The position numbers were made by a program, and so were the translations under genes. 64,000 nucleotides of DNA from Acinetobacter sp. CFCC 10889 (GTDB lineage Bacteria > Pseudomonadota > Gammaproteobacteria > Pseudomonadales > Moraxellaceae). The DNA is taken from assembly GCF_003268395.1 (NCBI RefSeq), contig NZ_LQXQ01000020.1, positions 1 through 64,000 of the forward strand, in the 5' to 3' direction. The notes beneath the pieces are model-generated. The model searched no databases. It was not told the DNA's origin and saw only the letters and a program-made list of their open reading frames with translations. Positions 18,665-27,818 of the stretch are shown one piece after another (the first letter of the stretch is position 1; every line of letters begins with the position of its first letter).

Positions 18665-19090
18665 AGTCTACTTTTAAGTTGAGTGCAAGCGCATAATTCA
18701 ACGATTGATTTTTATCACAATTTTAAAATAAAAACCTTGAGCAAAGCCTTTACGTTTCTATGTTTGAACAATACTTTTATAGATATTTAGATACATTTAA
18801 ATGACTAAAACATTCTGGTACTTATGTTATTTAATTTATATGAATCTAATCTGTACATGATCTAGTTACACTTCAGCTAAAAGACATGTATTGGGATTTA
18901 TAAAACCAGTTCTTACTTCTTCCCTAGATCATTATACTGATCACTTCAAAGATAAATCACATCTACCAGTCAATATGGTGGTGTACCTAAGCATCTCTGA
19001 ATATTCAATCAAAAGATCTCGCTAGGCATTTGATGGATAGTCATCTATAGCGTTGAAGAAGCATAGAAATCAAAGGAGGCTCGAATCTAT
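18665..19090. other. Gene-free stretch between alpA and the Gp2-family gene
   Basis: No gene is seen. A spaced inverted repeat ATGATCTAG / CTAGATCAT lies at about 18858 and 18923. AAAGGAGG near 19073-19080 is the ribosome-binding site for the next gene. Confidence 0.4.
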
Positions 19091-20200
19091 ATGAGAGTTT
19101 CCATGATTGATTTATATAAACAAGATTTATTAAAACAGTTGTCTGATGAGGATTATCAACAGTGGTGTAATGACCTGATGATAATCAAACGAATTGTTAT
19201 AGCAATAAATCGTTATAAACGTTTTAAAGATATCTTTGATAGTCGTTTATGTTATTACCTTCCTAATTATTCAAGATTTGGGTCAAGAATTTATTCTAAT
19301 GAAAGTTATGATGATCCACGTAATTTAGCCAATGATTTTTTATATGGGATATCAGTGCTTAGAAAGATTGATGATTACTATCCATTAGAATATTACCCTT
19401 TATATCTCAGAATATTTATAGACTGTGTGGATGCAGGACAATTAACACGTGTACATTATGATCCAGCAAATATTTCTCCGATCTTTGCTGATCGGCTTAA
19501 TGATTGTATGTTTGAAATTCATCAAGAACTTAGGAAAAATGAAAATAGAATCGCATTAAAACGAGTCAAAGAAATCACTTCACGTCAAAGACGGAGTGTA
19601 GAAGAATACATTGATCGACTTATTTTATGTGTCTCTCGTTTACTTGTGGTACGTATTGATTTTGGTTACTGCGAAGATGCAGATACGAGTTATGAGTTGA
19701 TTAGTAAACACCGAGATGTGTTATTACGTTATTTACGTGAAAAACATGATGGTGGTGTACAAGTGGGTTATATCTGGAAACTTGAGTATGGATTGAAGAA
19801 AGGTTATCACTTACACATGATGATTTTTTTAAATGGTTCACTTGTTCAAGAAAGTATTAGCCATGGTAAGTTGATAGCAAACCATTGGATTCAAGTGATT
19901 ACTGAGAGTAAAGGGGTCGCATTTAACTGCAATGCGATCATGAGTCGTTACCAACGCAACGGTATAGGAAGGGTGGATTACTATGATATTAATAAGATTA
20001 ATGCACTTAAATTTGCTTGCGAATATTTAACTAAATATGATGAGTATATTGAATTGGTACATTATGGCTATCAAACAAATCAATGTATAGATGATCCGAC
20101 GAGGCAACCTATTTATACCAAGCTAAACCGTGTGTTTGGTAAGGCAAAGCCTCCTACTTACATTCCTCATTTGGGGCGCCCTCGAAGTAAAGGAATATAA
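19091..20200 (+). CDS. Inovirus Gp2 / YagK-YfjJ family protein with HUH-Rep-like motifs
   Basis: 369 aa. The C-terminal half (about 180-360) is the YagK/YfjJ-type domain found in P4-like and inovirus-related elements and thought to resemble rolling-circle initiators. Visible motifs: VVRIDFGYC strand, GYIWKLEYG, H240-L-H242 (metal-binding HUH-like), and Y312-L-T-K315 (YxxK, the nicking-tyrosine arrangement). The N-terminal 170 residues are helical and unrecognised. If active it would nick an origin and start rolling-circle replication after excision; the repeat-rich region 17.9-18.15 kb is a candidate target. A second, motif-less copy is at 15066-16244. The family call is confident; the nuclease role is inference. 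Confidence 0.75.
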   Translation: MRVSMIDLYKQDLLKQLSDEDYQQWCNDLMIIKRIVIAINRYKRFKDIFDSRLCYYLPNYSRFGSRIYSNESYDDPRNLANDFLYGISVLRKIDDYYPLEYYPLYLRIFIDCVDAGQLTRVHYDPANISPIFADRLNDCMFEIHQELRKNENRIALKRVKEITSRQRRSVEEYIDRLILCVSRLLVVRIDFGYCEDADTSYELISKHRDVLLRYLREKHDGGVQVGYIWKLEYGLKKGYHLHMMIFLNGSLVQESISHGKLIANHWIQVITESKGVAFNCNAIMSRYQRNGIGRVDYYDINKINALKFACEYLTKYDEYIELVHYGYQTNQCIDDPTRQPIYTKLNRVFGKAKPPTYIPHLGRPRSKGI

Positions 20201-20229
20201 ACACTCTATTGAATTTTAATTCATTCAAG

Positions 20230-20265
20230 CTGCAATGTATCCGTTGTGGGTACATTGCAGTTTAT
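20230..20265 (+). terminator. Hairpin after the Gp2-family gene
   Basis: CTGCAATGTA (20230-20239) and TACATTGCAG (20251-20260) are perfect arms, followed by a T-rich TTTATTT. Probable terminator. Confidence 0.6.
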
Positions 20266-20316
20266 TTCAGATACATATTATTGCCATGAATATATTCACC
20301 TATCAGGAAAATAGAA

Positions 20317-21360
20317 ATGGCACATCAACTTGAACAAATGGCGTATGTCGGTCAAACCCCTTGGCATGGCTTAGGCAACCAACTCAGTCAAAATCAACCG
20401 ATTGAAGTTTGGGCACAACAAGCGGGCATGGATTGGCGTATTGAATCTGCCAATGTCACTTACATGGCACAAAATGAACGTGGGCAAAGTATTCTCATGC
20501 CTTATGAAGAGCAAAGGGTATTGTATCGCTCAGATACACATGCGCCACTCTCTGTGGTCAGTCAACGTTATCAAGAAGTTCAACCGATTGAAATCTTAGA
20601 GTTCTACCGTGATCTGACGGAGCAATCAGGTTTTGAACTGGAAACCGCAGGCGTTCTCAAAGGAGGTAAAAAATTCTGGGCTTTAGCCAAAACAGGGCAA
20701 AGCACCGCATTAAAAGGTAAAGATGTCAGCAATGGTTATATTTTGCTTGCTACGGCTTGTGATGGCACGCTCGCCACTACTGCACAATTTACCAGTATAC
20801 GTGTGGTCTGTAACAACACTTTAGCGATTGCTTTGAAAGGACAGAGTAGCAATGCGGGTGTGGTTAAAGTTCCGCACAGTACCAAATTCGATGCAGACAA
20901 AGTGAAACAACAATTGGGAATCTCAGTGCGTGCATGGGACGAACATATGTATGAAATGAAACAACTCAGTCAGCGTAAAGTCACGCAACAAGACGCTGCT
21001 GCTTACTTTGATGCAGTATTTAACAATACCAACCTGAGCATTGCCGATCAGGATGAAAGTATTATTCAGTATTATCGCAATGTCGCGCAGAACCCTCAAT
21101 CGAATCCAAATAAGGAGAAAACTGAACCCAATGGACGTGCAATGTCAAAAGTGATGGAGATGTTTAATGGGCAAGGACGAGGTGCAAGCCTATCTTCAGC
21201 TAAGGATACCGCCTATGGTCTACTGTGTAGTATGACGGAATTTATTGATCATGAACGGCGAGCAATGAGTACCGATCATCGACTTGATTCAGCTTGGTTT
21301 GGCGCTGGTGCAGGTCTGAAACAGCGCGGACTTGAGCAAGCCCTGTTAATGATTACTTAA
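20317..21360 (+). CDS. DUF932 family phage/plasmid protein
   Basis: 347 aa, matching the DUF932 family common on plasmids and phages: an N-terminal segment with TPWHGLGNQL, a central ATACDGTLATTAQFTSIRVVCNNTL and a C-terminal region rich in Ser/Gly (GRGASLSSAKDTAYGLL). Its biochemical role is unknown; it is repeatedly found next to YqaJ nucleases, as here. Codon use is less AT-biased than in the genes at 14-16 kb, suggesting that this part has a different history. Confidence 0.85.
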   Translation: MAHQLEQMAYVGQTPWHGLGNQLSQNQPIEVWAQQAGMDWRIESANVTYMAQNERGQSILMPYEEQRVLYRSDTHAPLSVVSQRYQEVQPIEILEFYRDLTEQSGFELETAGVLKGGKKFWALAKTGQSTALKGKDVSNGYILLATACDGTLATTAQFTSIRVVCNNTLAIALKGQSSNAGVVKVPHSTKFDADKVKQQLGISVRAWDEHMYEMKQLSQRKVTQQDAAAYFDAVFNNTNLSIADQDESIIQYYRNVAQNPQSNPNKEKTEPNGRAMSKVMEMFNGQGRGASLSSAKDTAYGLLCSMTEFIDHERRAMSTDHRLDSAWFGAGAGLKQRGLEQALLMIT

Positions 21361-21453
21361 GTTCACTCACACTTTAACAACAGGAACACTTTCCTTGACT
21401 AATACACTACTTTATTAATCAATATCTAAATTAGTAAATTCAATCTCATAGAG

Positions 21454-21489
21454 AGCCATGTCTGACGTAAGTCAGACATGGCTTTTTTA
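21454..21489 (+). terminator. Rho-independent terminator between DUF932 gene and yqaJ-like gene
   Basis: AGCCATGTCTGAC (21454-21466) and GTCAGACATGGCT (21471-21483) form a perfect 13-bp stem with a four-base loop, then T6. Confidence 0.9.
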
Positions 21490-21527
21490 TGTTCAATATA
21501 TGGTAAATATACTTATAGGTACGTAAT

Positions 21528-22577
21528 ATGAATCGTTATTCAACAACAGCAATAAATAGCATAGAACCTCAAACTACCATAAGCCATTTTATTGCACCAA
21601 AATTTTTTAGTGCTAAACGCTTAGTTAATACTAAGAATATGAGTCAAGCTGAATGGCTTGAAGTCAGACGCCAAGGTATTGGCAGTAGTGATTGTGCCGC
21701 AGCTTGTGGACTCAATCCTTATATGTCAATGCTTGAACTGTGGATGATTAAAACAGGACGGATCAAATCAAACATTGAAGATGAAAGCTCAGGACATGCA
21801 CCTTTATATTGGGGGAAACAGCTTGAGCCATTAGTTGCACAATACTACAGCATGCACACCAACAGTAAAGTGCGTCGGATCAATGCGGTACTCCAGCATC
21901 CTGATCCAGATAAATTTTTTATGTTAGCAAATTTAGACTATAGCGTAGTGGGTAGTGAAGAGGTGCAAATCTTAGAGTGCAAAACAGCAGGCGAACACGG
22001 TGCAAAACTATGGCGAGATGGTGTGCCTTTATATGTGTTATGTCAGGTGCAACATCAATTGGCAGTTACAGGCAAACAGGCAGCGCATATTTGTGTGCTG
22101 ATCTGTGGGCATGAAACTAAGATTTTTAAAGTGACTCGCTCAGAATCGGTAATTCAGCACATCGTCAATGCAGAGCGTTACTTCTGGGCATGTGTAGAAA
22201 ATGATACGCCACCTGAAGTCGATGCCAGTGAATCTGCGGCTAAAGCTTTACAGTTACTTTATCCTGAACATATTCCACTCACCACCACGAACTTATCTGA
22301 GGATGAACAAGCCAATCAACAGTTTGAACAACTCTTAAAAGCAAAGTCTGAAATAGAAAAACATCAAACACAATTTGATCAATTAAAACACCAATTGCAA
22401 GCCAAGATGCAGGATGCTGAACGGGCAACCTTTCAAGCAGGCTCAGTGACGTGGAAAAAGTCTAAAGACTCCATCAGTTTAGATACAAAGGCTCTACTGA
22501 AACAGCACCCTGAATATTTAGAGCAATTCCCTCAGTCTAGACAAGGCTCACGGCGTTTTAATATTTATAGTGATTAG
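21528..22577 (+). CDS. YqaJ-family viral recombinase (exonuclease)
   Basis: 349 aa. A PD-(D/E)XK exonuclease of the YqaJ/lambda-Exo type that resects double-strand ends for single-strand annealing recombination. Seen: GIGSSDCAAACGLNPY (50-65), WGKQLEP with E100, LANLDYSV with D137, and E150-C-K152 (ILECKTA), the full catalytic set. The C-terminal 90 residues form a coiled coil (EQLLKAKSEIEKHQTQFDQL) that may contact a partner. The downstream Gp3-like protein could be an annealing or recombination partner. It has its own terminator on each side, so the three genes are probably transcribed separately. Confidence 0.9.
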   Translation: MNRYSTTAINSIEPQTTISHFIAPKFFSAKRLVNTKNMSQAEWLEVRRQGIGSSDCAAACGLNPYMSMLELWMIKTGRIKSNIEDESSGHAPLYWGKQLEPLVAQYYSMHTNSKVRRINAVLQHPDPDKFFMLANLDYSVVGSEEVQILECKTAGEHGAKLWRDGVPLYVLCQVQHQLAVTGKQAAHICVLICGHETKIFKVTRSESVIQHIVNAERYFWACVENDTPPEVDASESAAKALQLLYPEHIPLTTTNLSEDEQANQQFEQLLKAKSEIEKHQTQFDQLKHQLQAKMQDAERATFQAGSVTWKKSKDSISLDTKALLKQHPEYLEQFPQSRQGSRRFNIYSD

Positions 22578-22620
22578 CCTAAGCTGATAACCCACAATTT
22601 AACTTTATTCATTTCACTAA

Positions 22621-22652
22621 AAATCCCATGCCATAGCGCATGGGATTTTTTA
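22621..22652 (+). terminator. Rho-independent terminator after the YqaJ gene
   Basis: AAATCCCATG and CATGGGATTT with a short loop, then a run of T. It precedes the next gene's leader. Confidence 0.85.
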
Positions 22653-22711
22653 TGCCCAATTTATTTTTAACCGAACACAGCAACTCCATTTCAACAGAAG
22701 AGGAAAATATC

Positions 22712-23656
22712 ATGATTAAAGGTTTAGCCATCACACCGCCGATTCTAGGGCGGATCAGCATTGGTAAAGTCGTGGAAAAGAACGGTAAACGTCTGCCTGA
22801 AAAAGATGACCAATTTACCATTACCAGTCAAATCCAAAATAAAGATGGATGGGTCAAACATCCATTGGATGAACAATTGCGTGCTAAAGCACCGAATCAG
22901 AAACTACGTTCTATTCCTGTGCGGATGATCTTTAATGATCCTGAATTGAACTTAAGAGCAGAGTACAGCTTATTTGATCGACAAACAGGACGACCGATAT
23001 GCATTGGTAATGGACAAACCTGCCAACGTCTGACTAATCAAGGTGTTGAACAACATCCCTGTCCTTCACCTGACCTATGTCCATTAGCACAAGGAGGACA
23101 CTGTAAGCCTTTTGGACGATTGCATGTCAACTTAGATGAGTCGGATGAATTGGGCACATTCATGTTTAGAACCACAGGCTTTAATAGTATTCGGACTTTG
23201 GCAGCAAGACTGAGTTATTACCATGCAGCATCGAATGGCTTGTTGTCTTGTCTGCCGTTACAACTGACCTTAAGAGGCAAGTCCACAACACAAAGCTATC
23301 GTACCCCTGTGTATTACGTGGATTTAACACTCAGGGATGATGTGAGCCTACAAGATGCCATTCAAATGGCGCAAGAGATTGATCGGCAAAGTAAGCAGAG
23401 TGGGTTTAATCAAACAGCTTTAGATCAAACGGCGAGGCTCGGTTTTGCTAATGCTCAGTTTGAAGTGAATATGGAAGAAGGGCTAGATTTGGTGGAGGAG
23501 TTTTATACTGAAGAAAATATTGAAGCTGAACAGTTAGCACCAGATCAAGTACAACAAGAGGCAAAACCGAAAACCAGATCTAAACTAAATCAAGGGGGTG
23601 GGTTTGTACAGGAGATGCGGAAGGGATTGCAGGGAAGTGTGAGAGCAGTGAATTAA
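22712..23656 (+). CDS. Gp3-like protein with cysteine cluster (possible recombination directionality factor)
   Basis: 314 aa from ATG 22712, which has GAGG at proper spacing; the longer frame runs back into the terminator. It opens with GLAITPPILGRISIG. Central cysteines in CIGNGQTCQRL, HPCPSPDLCPLAQGGHCKPFG form a probable zinc or iron-sulphur knot. The C-terminus is acidic then Gln/Lys-rich. The family resembles Gp3-like recombination directionality factors, proteins that switch serine integrases to excision; yet the integrase here is a tyrosine enzyme, so that role is doubtful and an ssDNA-annealing or binding role beside the YqaJ nuclease is equally likely. Confidence 0.65.
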   Translation: MIKGLAITPPILGRISIGKVVEKNGKRLPEKDDQFTITSQIQNKDGWVKHPLDEQLRAKAPNQKLRSIPVRMIFNDPELNLRAEYSLFDRQTGRPICIGNGQTCQRLTNQGVEQHPCPSPDLCPLAQGGHCKPFGRLHVNLDESDELGTFMFRTTGFNSIRTLAARLSYYHAASNGLLSCLPLQLTLRGKSTTQSYRTPVYYVDLTLRDDVSLQDAIQMAQEIDRQSKQSGFNQTALDQTARLGFANAQFEVNMEEGLDLVEEFYTEENIEAEQLAPDQVQQEAKPKTRSKLNQGGGFVQEMRKGLQGSVRAVN

Positions 23657-23797
23657 TAGCAATATTTATATTGTTTTCTTAAAGATGAAGCTAGGATCTA
23701 GTTAGGGGCCTTGATGATCATGGGGGGTATTTACCCCCTTATTTTTTGTATTTTATCAAATAGGTAAGTTTGAAAGGAAAAAACTTTTTTTAATGTT

Positions 23798-23811
23798 ATG
23801 ATATTTATCAT
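23798..23811. promoter_or_regulatory. Palindrome in the promoter of the restriction operon
   Basis: ATGATA-TT-TATCAT, a perfect 6-bp dyad, lies 24 bp before the ATG of the first operon gene, where a repressor could block transcription. No controller gene is seen next to it. Confidence 0.35.
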
Positions 23812-23835
23812 ATCTTATTTATAAAACATTGAGTT

Positions 23836-26694
23836 ATGTCAGTCATGCTTTCTAATCAGCAAAAACAATATTTATCATGGTTGCTTACGAAAAAATCTGC
23901 TGATAACTCTATTGATTCACTTGCCTCAACATTGATTGACTCACAAGTTGATTTGAATCCCCATCAAGTAGATGCAGCTTTATTTGCCTTTAAAAATCCA
24001 TTATCTCAGGGAGTGTTACTTGCAGATGAGGTAGGGTTAGGTAAAACGATAGAAGCAGGTTTAGTGATTGCCCAAACTTGGGCAGAGAGAGAAAAACGTA
24101 TTTTAATCATTACACCAGCGAATCTTAGAAAGCAGTGGTATCAGGAGCTTTATGACAAGTTTGGCTTGAAGGCTGTTATTTTTGAAGCGAAGATTTACAA
24201 TCAACTTAAAAAAGAAGATAACACAAAGCCTTTTATTCAAGATGACATTATTATCTGTTCTTATCAGTTTGCGAAATCTAAAGCAAATGACATAAAGAAT
24301 ATTGCTTGGGATTTGGTTGTAATAGATGAAGCACATCGCCTAAGAAATGTTTATAAAAAACAAAATATAACAGCAAATGTGATCAAGCAATCCTTAGAGC
24401 ATGTTCACAATAAAGTACTATTAACGGCTACACCATTACAAAACTCTTTGTTAGAGCTTTATGGTTTGGTGAGTATTTTGGATGAGCGAGTCTTTGGAGA
24501 TTTGGAGAGTTTTAAAAGTCAATTTATTACAGGTGATAAGGAAGTAACACTTCCGCAGCTTCGAGCAAGATTAGCCACGGTATGTAAACGGACTTTAAGA
24601 CAACAAGTACAGCCTTTTGTTTCGTATACAGCACGACGTGCAATTGTTCAGGACTTTACTCCATCCAAAGAAGAACAACAATTAAGAGAATTAGTTGCTG
24701 GCTATTTGCGTCGCCCTAATTTGCAAGCATTACCAGTTGGACAAAGACAGTTGATTTCTCTTGTGTTGTGGAAGTTACTCGCTTCATCCACTCAAGCAAT
24801 TGCTGGTGCTTTGGCAACAATGACAGCTCGTTTAGAAAAAAAATTGATTGATCAGGATTCTAATATTTTAGATGAGTTAGATGATGACTATGAGGCTTTG
24901 ATAGAGTCTGGTGATGACTATGTAGAGCTTCTTGAAGAAGATGACATTTTATCAGCCAAAGAAAAACAAGCCATTGAATTAGAAATAGCTGAGCTTAAAG
25001 AGTTTCAATCGTTAGCTGTAAATATTAAACAGCAGTCTAAAGGGCAAGCTTTACTTATAGCATTAGAAACTGCTTTTGAAGCATTGCAAGAGTTAGGTGC
25101 AGAAAGAAAAGCCATTATTTTTACTGAGTCGAAACGGACTCAAGAATATCTCACTGAATTGCTGAGAGGCACATCTTATTTTGATGGCTTAGTTTTATTT
25201 AATGGTACTAATAATGATGATAAAGCGAAGAAGATCTATAAGGAATGGATTGAGCGATACAAAGGAACTGATCGTGTTACAGGTGCGAAGTCAGCAGATA
25301 CTCGTGCAGCATTAGTTGATTACTTTAAAGAACAGGGTTCTGTCATGATCGCGACGGAGGCTGGTGCGGAAGGGATTAACTTGCAGTTTTGTTCTTTGAT
25401 CATTAACTATGATTTGCCATGGAATCCACAGCGTATTGAGCAACGTATTGGGCGTTGTCATCGTTATGGTCAAAAACATGATGTTGTGGTTGTGAATTTT
25501 GTTGATCGTAGTAATGAAGCTGATTCTCGTGTCTATGATTTATTGTCTGAAAAGTTTCAACTCTTTGATGGGGTGTTCGGTGCTAGTGATGAAATCTTAG
25601 GAACGATTGGTTCAGGTGTGGACTTTGAAAAAAGAATTGCAGAAATATACCAAGAATGCCGTGATCCTGAAGAAATAGCACAAAGCTTTGAAAGTTTACA
25701 AAATGAGCTTTCAGCCGAAATTAATGAAGCAATGCTGAATACTCGTAATTTGCTGATGAATCATTTTGATGAAAATGTACTTTATCGTATTAAGTCTGAT
25801 GCTATTCAAATTCGACAGACCTATGAGCAATATTTATTGGCATTGCTCAATGATGAATTTAGTCGTCATGAGGCAAATGTTATATTTGATGAAAATGGTT
25901 TCCAGTTAAATGATGCAATAACGATTGATGGAACTTCATTTAATATCGGTCGTTATGATTTAGCCAAAACAAATACACATGAACATGTCATACGTTTAAA
26001 CCATCCTTTCGTTCAATCTTTACTTGATCGGTATAAGGCACAAACGCTAAAGCCTACAAAACTGGTATTTGATTATGATGCATATGGATTGCAGGTATCG
26101 AGTTTAAAGCCGTTCATCGGTGATTCAGGTTTTTTAATTGCTGAGTTATTAGAGGTTTCTAGTCTTGGTCGTCTTGAGCAACATCTTGTTTTGAGTGCGA
26201 TAACCAATTCAGGTGAACTTTTGGCGGATGATGATCCTGATAAACTCTTAAAATTACCAATGAAATCTCAAGCTGAAACTGCTCAAATTGTATTGCCTGA
26301 GCAAATACGTTTAGAGCAAGAAAATCGTAAGAACAGAATTCTTGAGCAAATAAATGTTCGAAACCTTGGATTCTTTGATCAGGAAATAATTAAGCTTGAT
26401 GGTTGGGCTGATGATTTAAAAAATGGTCTTGAGGTTGAGATTAAGGAAATTGATAAGGCAATTAAAGAAGCAAGAAAGTCAGCGACGATTGCAGCTTCAT
26501 TACAAGATAAACTGAATTGGCAAAAAACTCAGCGTGAATTAGAGATGAAACGTACAAAGTTACGTCGTGAGTTATTTGATCGACAAGATGAAATTGATAT
26601 GCAACGTAACGAGTTGATTGGTCAATTAGAGGGGCAGCTTGAACAAAAAATTGCGATGAAGAAGTTATTTGTGATTGAATGGCAATTAAGATAG
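23836..26694 (+). CDS. SNF2-family helicase of a restriction-type operon
   Basis: 952 aa. A superfamily 2 (SNF2/RapA-like) DNA translocase. Motif I DEVGLGKT at 64-71, motif II DEAH at 164-167, motif III LLTATPLQN, motif V/VI ATEAGAEGINLQFC and QRIEQRIGRCHRYGQ. An acidic helical insertion lies at about 345-395. The C-terminal 250 residues are long charged helices (coiled coil EIDKAIKEARKS...) that could contact partners. It is the first gene of a five-gene run, 26 bp before the ATPase gene. It resembles the SNF2 helicases of DISARM and of type III-associated clusters, but no other DISARM gene is present. Likely a motor that scans or remodels foreign DNA; inference. Confidence 0.85.
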   Translation: MSVMLSNQQKQYLSWLLTKKSADNSIDSLASTLIDSQVDLNPHQVDAALFAFKNPLSQGVLLADEVGLGKTIEAGLVIAQTWAEREKRILIITPANLRKQWYQELYDKFGLKAVIFEAKIYNQLKKEDNTKPFIQDDIIICSYQFAKSKANDIKNIAWDLVVIDEAHRLRNVYKKQNITANVIKQSLEHVHNKVLLTATPLQNSLLELYGLVSILDERVFGDLESFKSQFITGDKEVTLPQLRARLATVCKRTLRQQVQPFVSYTARRAIVQDFTPSKEEQQLRELVAGYLRRPNLQALPVGQRQLISLVLWKLLASSTQAIAGALATMTARLEKKLIDQDSNILDELDDDYEALIESGDDYVELLEEDDILSAKEKQAIELEIAELKEFQSLAVNIKQQSKGQALLIALETAFEALQELGAERKAIIFTESKRTQEYLTELLRGTSYFDGLVLFNGTNNDDKAKKIYKEWIERYKGTDRVTGAKSADTRAALVDYFKEQGSVMIATEAGAEGINLQFCSLIINYDLPWNPQRIEQRIGRCHRYGQKHDVVVVNFVDRSNEADSRVYDLLSEKFQLFDGVFGASDEILGTIGSGVDFEKRIAEIYQECRDPEEIAQSFESLQNELSAEINEAMLNTRNLLMNHFDENVLYRIKSDAIQIRQTYEQYLLALLNDEFSRHEANVIFDENGFQLNDAITIDGTSFNIGRYDLAKTNTHEHVIRLNHPFVQSLLDRYKAQTLKPTKLVFDYDAYGLQVSSLKPFIGDSGFLIAELLEVSSLGRLEQHLVLSAITNSGELLADDDPDKLLKLPMKSQAETAQIVLPEQIRLEQENRKNRILEQINVRNLGFFDQEIIKLDGWADDLKNGLEVEIKEIDKAIKEARKSATIAASLQDKLNWQKTQRELEMKRTKLRRELFDRQDEIDMQRNELIGQLEGQLEQKIAMKKLFVIEWQLR

Positions 26695-26720
26695 GCATTA
26701 TAAAATTTTGAAGATGGCAT

Positions 26721-27818
26721 ATGGTTGAGGATATTAGTGATAAGCAGATTTCGCGCATTGTTATTGAGGGTTATAAATCCATAGAAAAGTGTGATTTAGA
26801 GCTAAATACATTAAATGTACTGATAGGTGCGAATGGCGCTGGTAAATCTAATTTGATTAGCTTTTTTAAGCTAATAGGTAAAATTGTTGATGAACAACTG
26901 CAACTGGCAGTTGGAGAGTCTGGTGGACCAGACTCTGTATTACATTTTGGAAGAAAAAAAACAGAACGGCTTAAAGCTGAACTTTATTTTGGTAATAATG
27001 GATACAAGTTTAGTTTAATTCCTACTCAAGATAATCGAATGATGTTTGAACGAGAAGCATTGTGGTGGAATGTGCATGGAGATTGGAGAGCAAGAGGCGG
27101 GCATTTCGAAAGTTATATAGCAGAGCAAAAAAACAGGACAAATATTTATAATTATGTCGTTCCAGCAATTATGAGTTGGACGTTATATCACTTTCATGAT
27201 ACGAGCTCGACTGCCACGGTTAAGCAAATTCATAATATCGGTGATAATGAATATTTAAGACAAGATGGAAAAAACTTGGCTGCATTTTTGTATCGGTTGA
27301 AGCAACAATATGAGTCAAACTATAAACGTATTGTAAAAACAATTCGTTTAGTAGCTCCATTTTTCGGTGATTTCCATTTGCGTCCTACAGTCGCCAATCC
27401 TGAAAAAATTCAGCTGGAATGGATTGAAGCTGGGCAAGATGAGCCATTTAATGCTAGCGCACTATCAGATGGTACTCTACGGTTTATCTGTTTGGTCACT
27501 GTATTGCTATTACCTGATAAATTTATGCCAGCAACAATATTAATTGATGAGCCTGAACTTGGTTTGCATCCATATGCAATTAAGGTTTTAGCTAACCTCA
27601 TAAAGTCTACAGCTATAGATCATCAAATAATCATTTCAACACAGTCCGTTGAGCTACTCAATGAATTTACATTAGAGGATCTGATTGTTGTCGATAAGAT
27701 TAAAGGAGACTCGACTTTTACAAGACTGGATTCGGAAAAACTATCTGAATGGCTTGATGAATATTCTCTTGGTGAACTGTGGAAGAAAAATATCATTGGG
27801 GGGAGACCTAACCGATGA
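26721..27818 (+). CDS. AAA-family (ABC-type) ATPase paired with DUF4276
   Basis: 365 aa. An SMC/RecF-like ABC ATPase of the AAA_21 type: Walker A GANGAGKS at 36-43, signature LSDGT at 248-252, Walker B plus D-loop in LIDEPELGLHP (274-284). The switch residue sits in STQSVELL, where most relatives have His in place of Gln308. A helical region about 170-215 lies between the halves. It overlaps the next gene by 4 bp (ATGA), so the two are translationally coupled. ATPase plus TOPRIM-like DUF4276 is a recurring pair in mobile DNA and resembles the two halves of an OLD nuclease split over two genes. Confidence 0.88.
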   Translation: MVEDISDKQISRIVIEGYKSIEKCDLELNTLNVLIGANGAGKSNLISFFKLIGKIVDEQLQLAVGESGGPDSVLHFGRKKTERLKAELYFGNNGYKFSLIPTQDNRMMFEREALWWNVHGDWRARGGHFESYIAEQKNRTNIYNYVVPAIMSWTLYHFHDTSSTATVKQIHNIGDNEYLRQDGKNLAAFLYRLKQQYESNYKRIVKTIRLVAPFFGDFHLRPTVANPEKIQLEWIEAGQDEPFNASALSDGTLRFICLVTVLLLPDKFMPATILIDEPELGLHPYAIKVLANLIKSTAIDHQIIISTQSVELLNEFTLEDLIVVDKIKGDSTFTRLDSEKLSEWLDEYSLGELWKKNIIGGRPNR

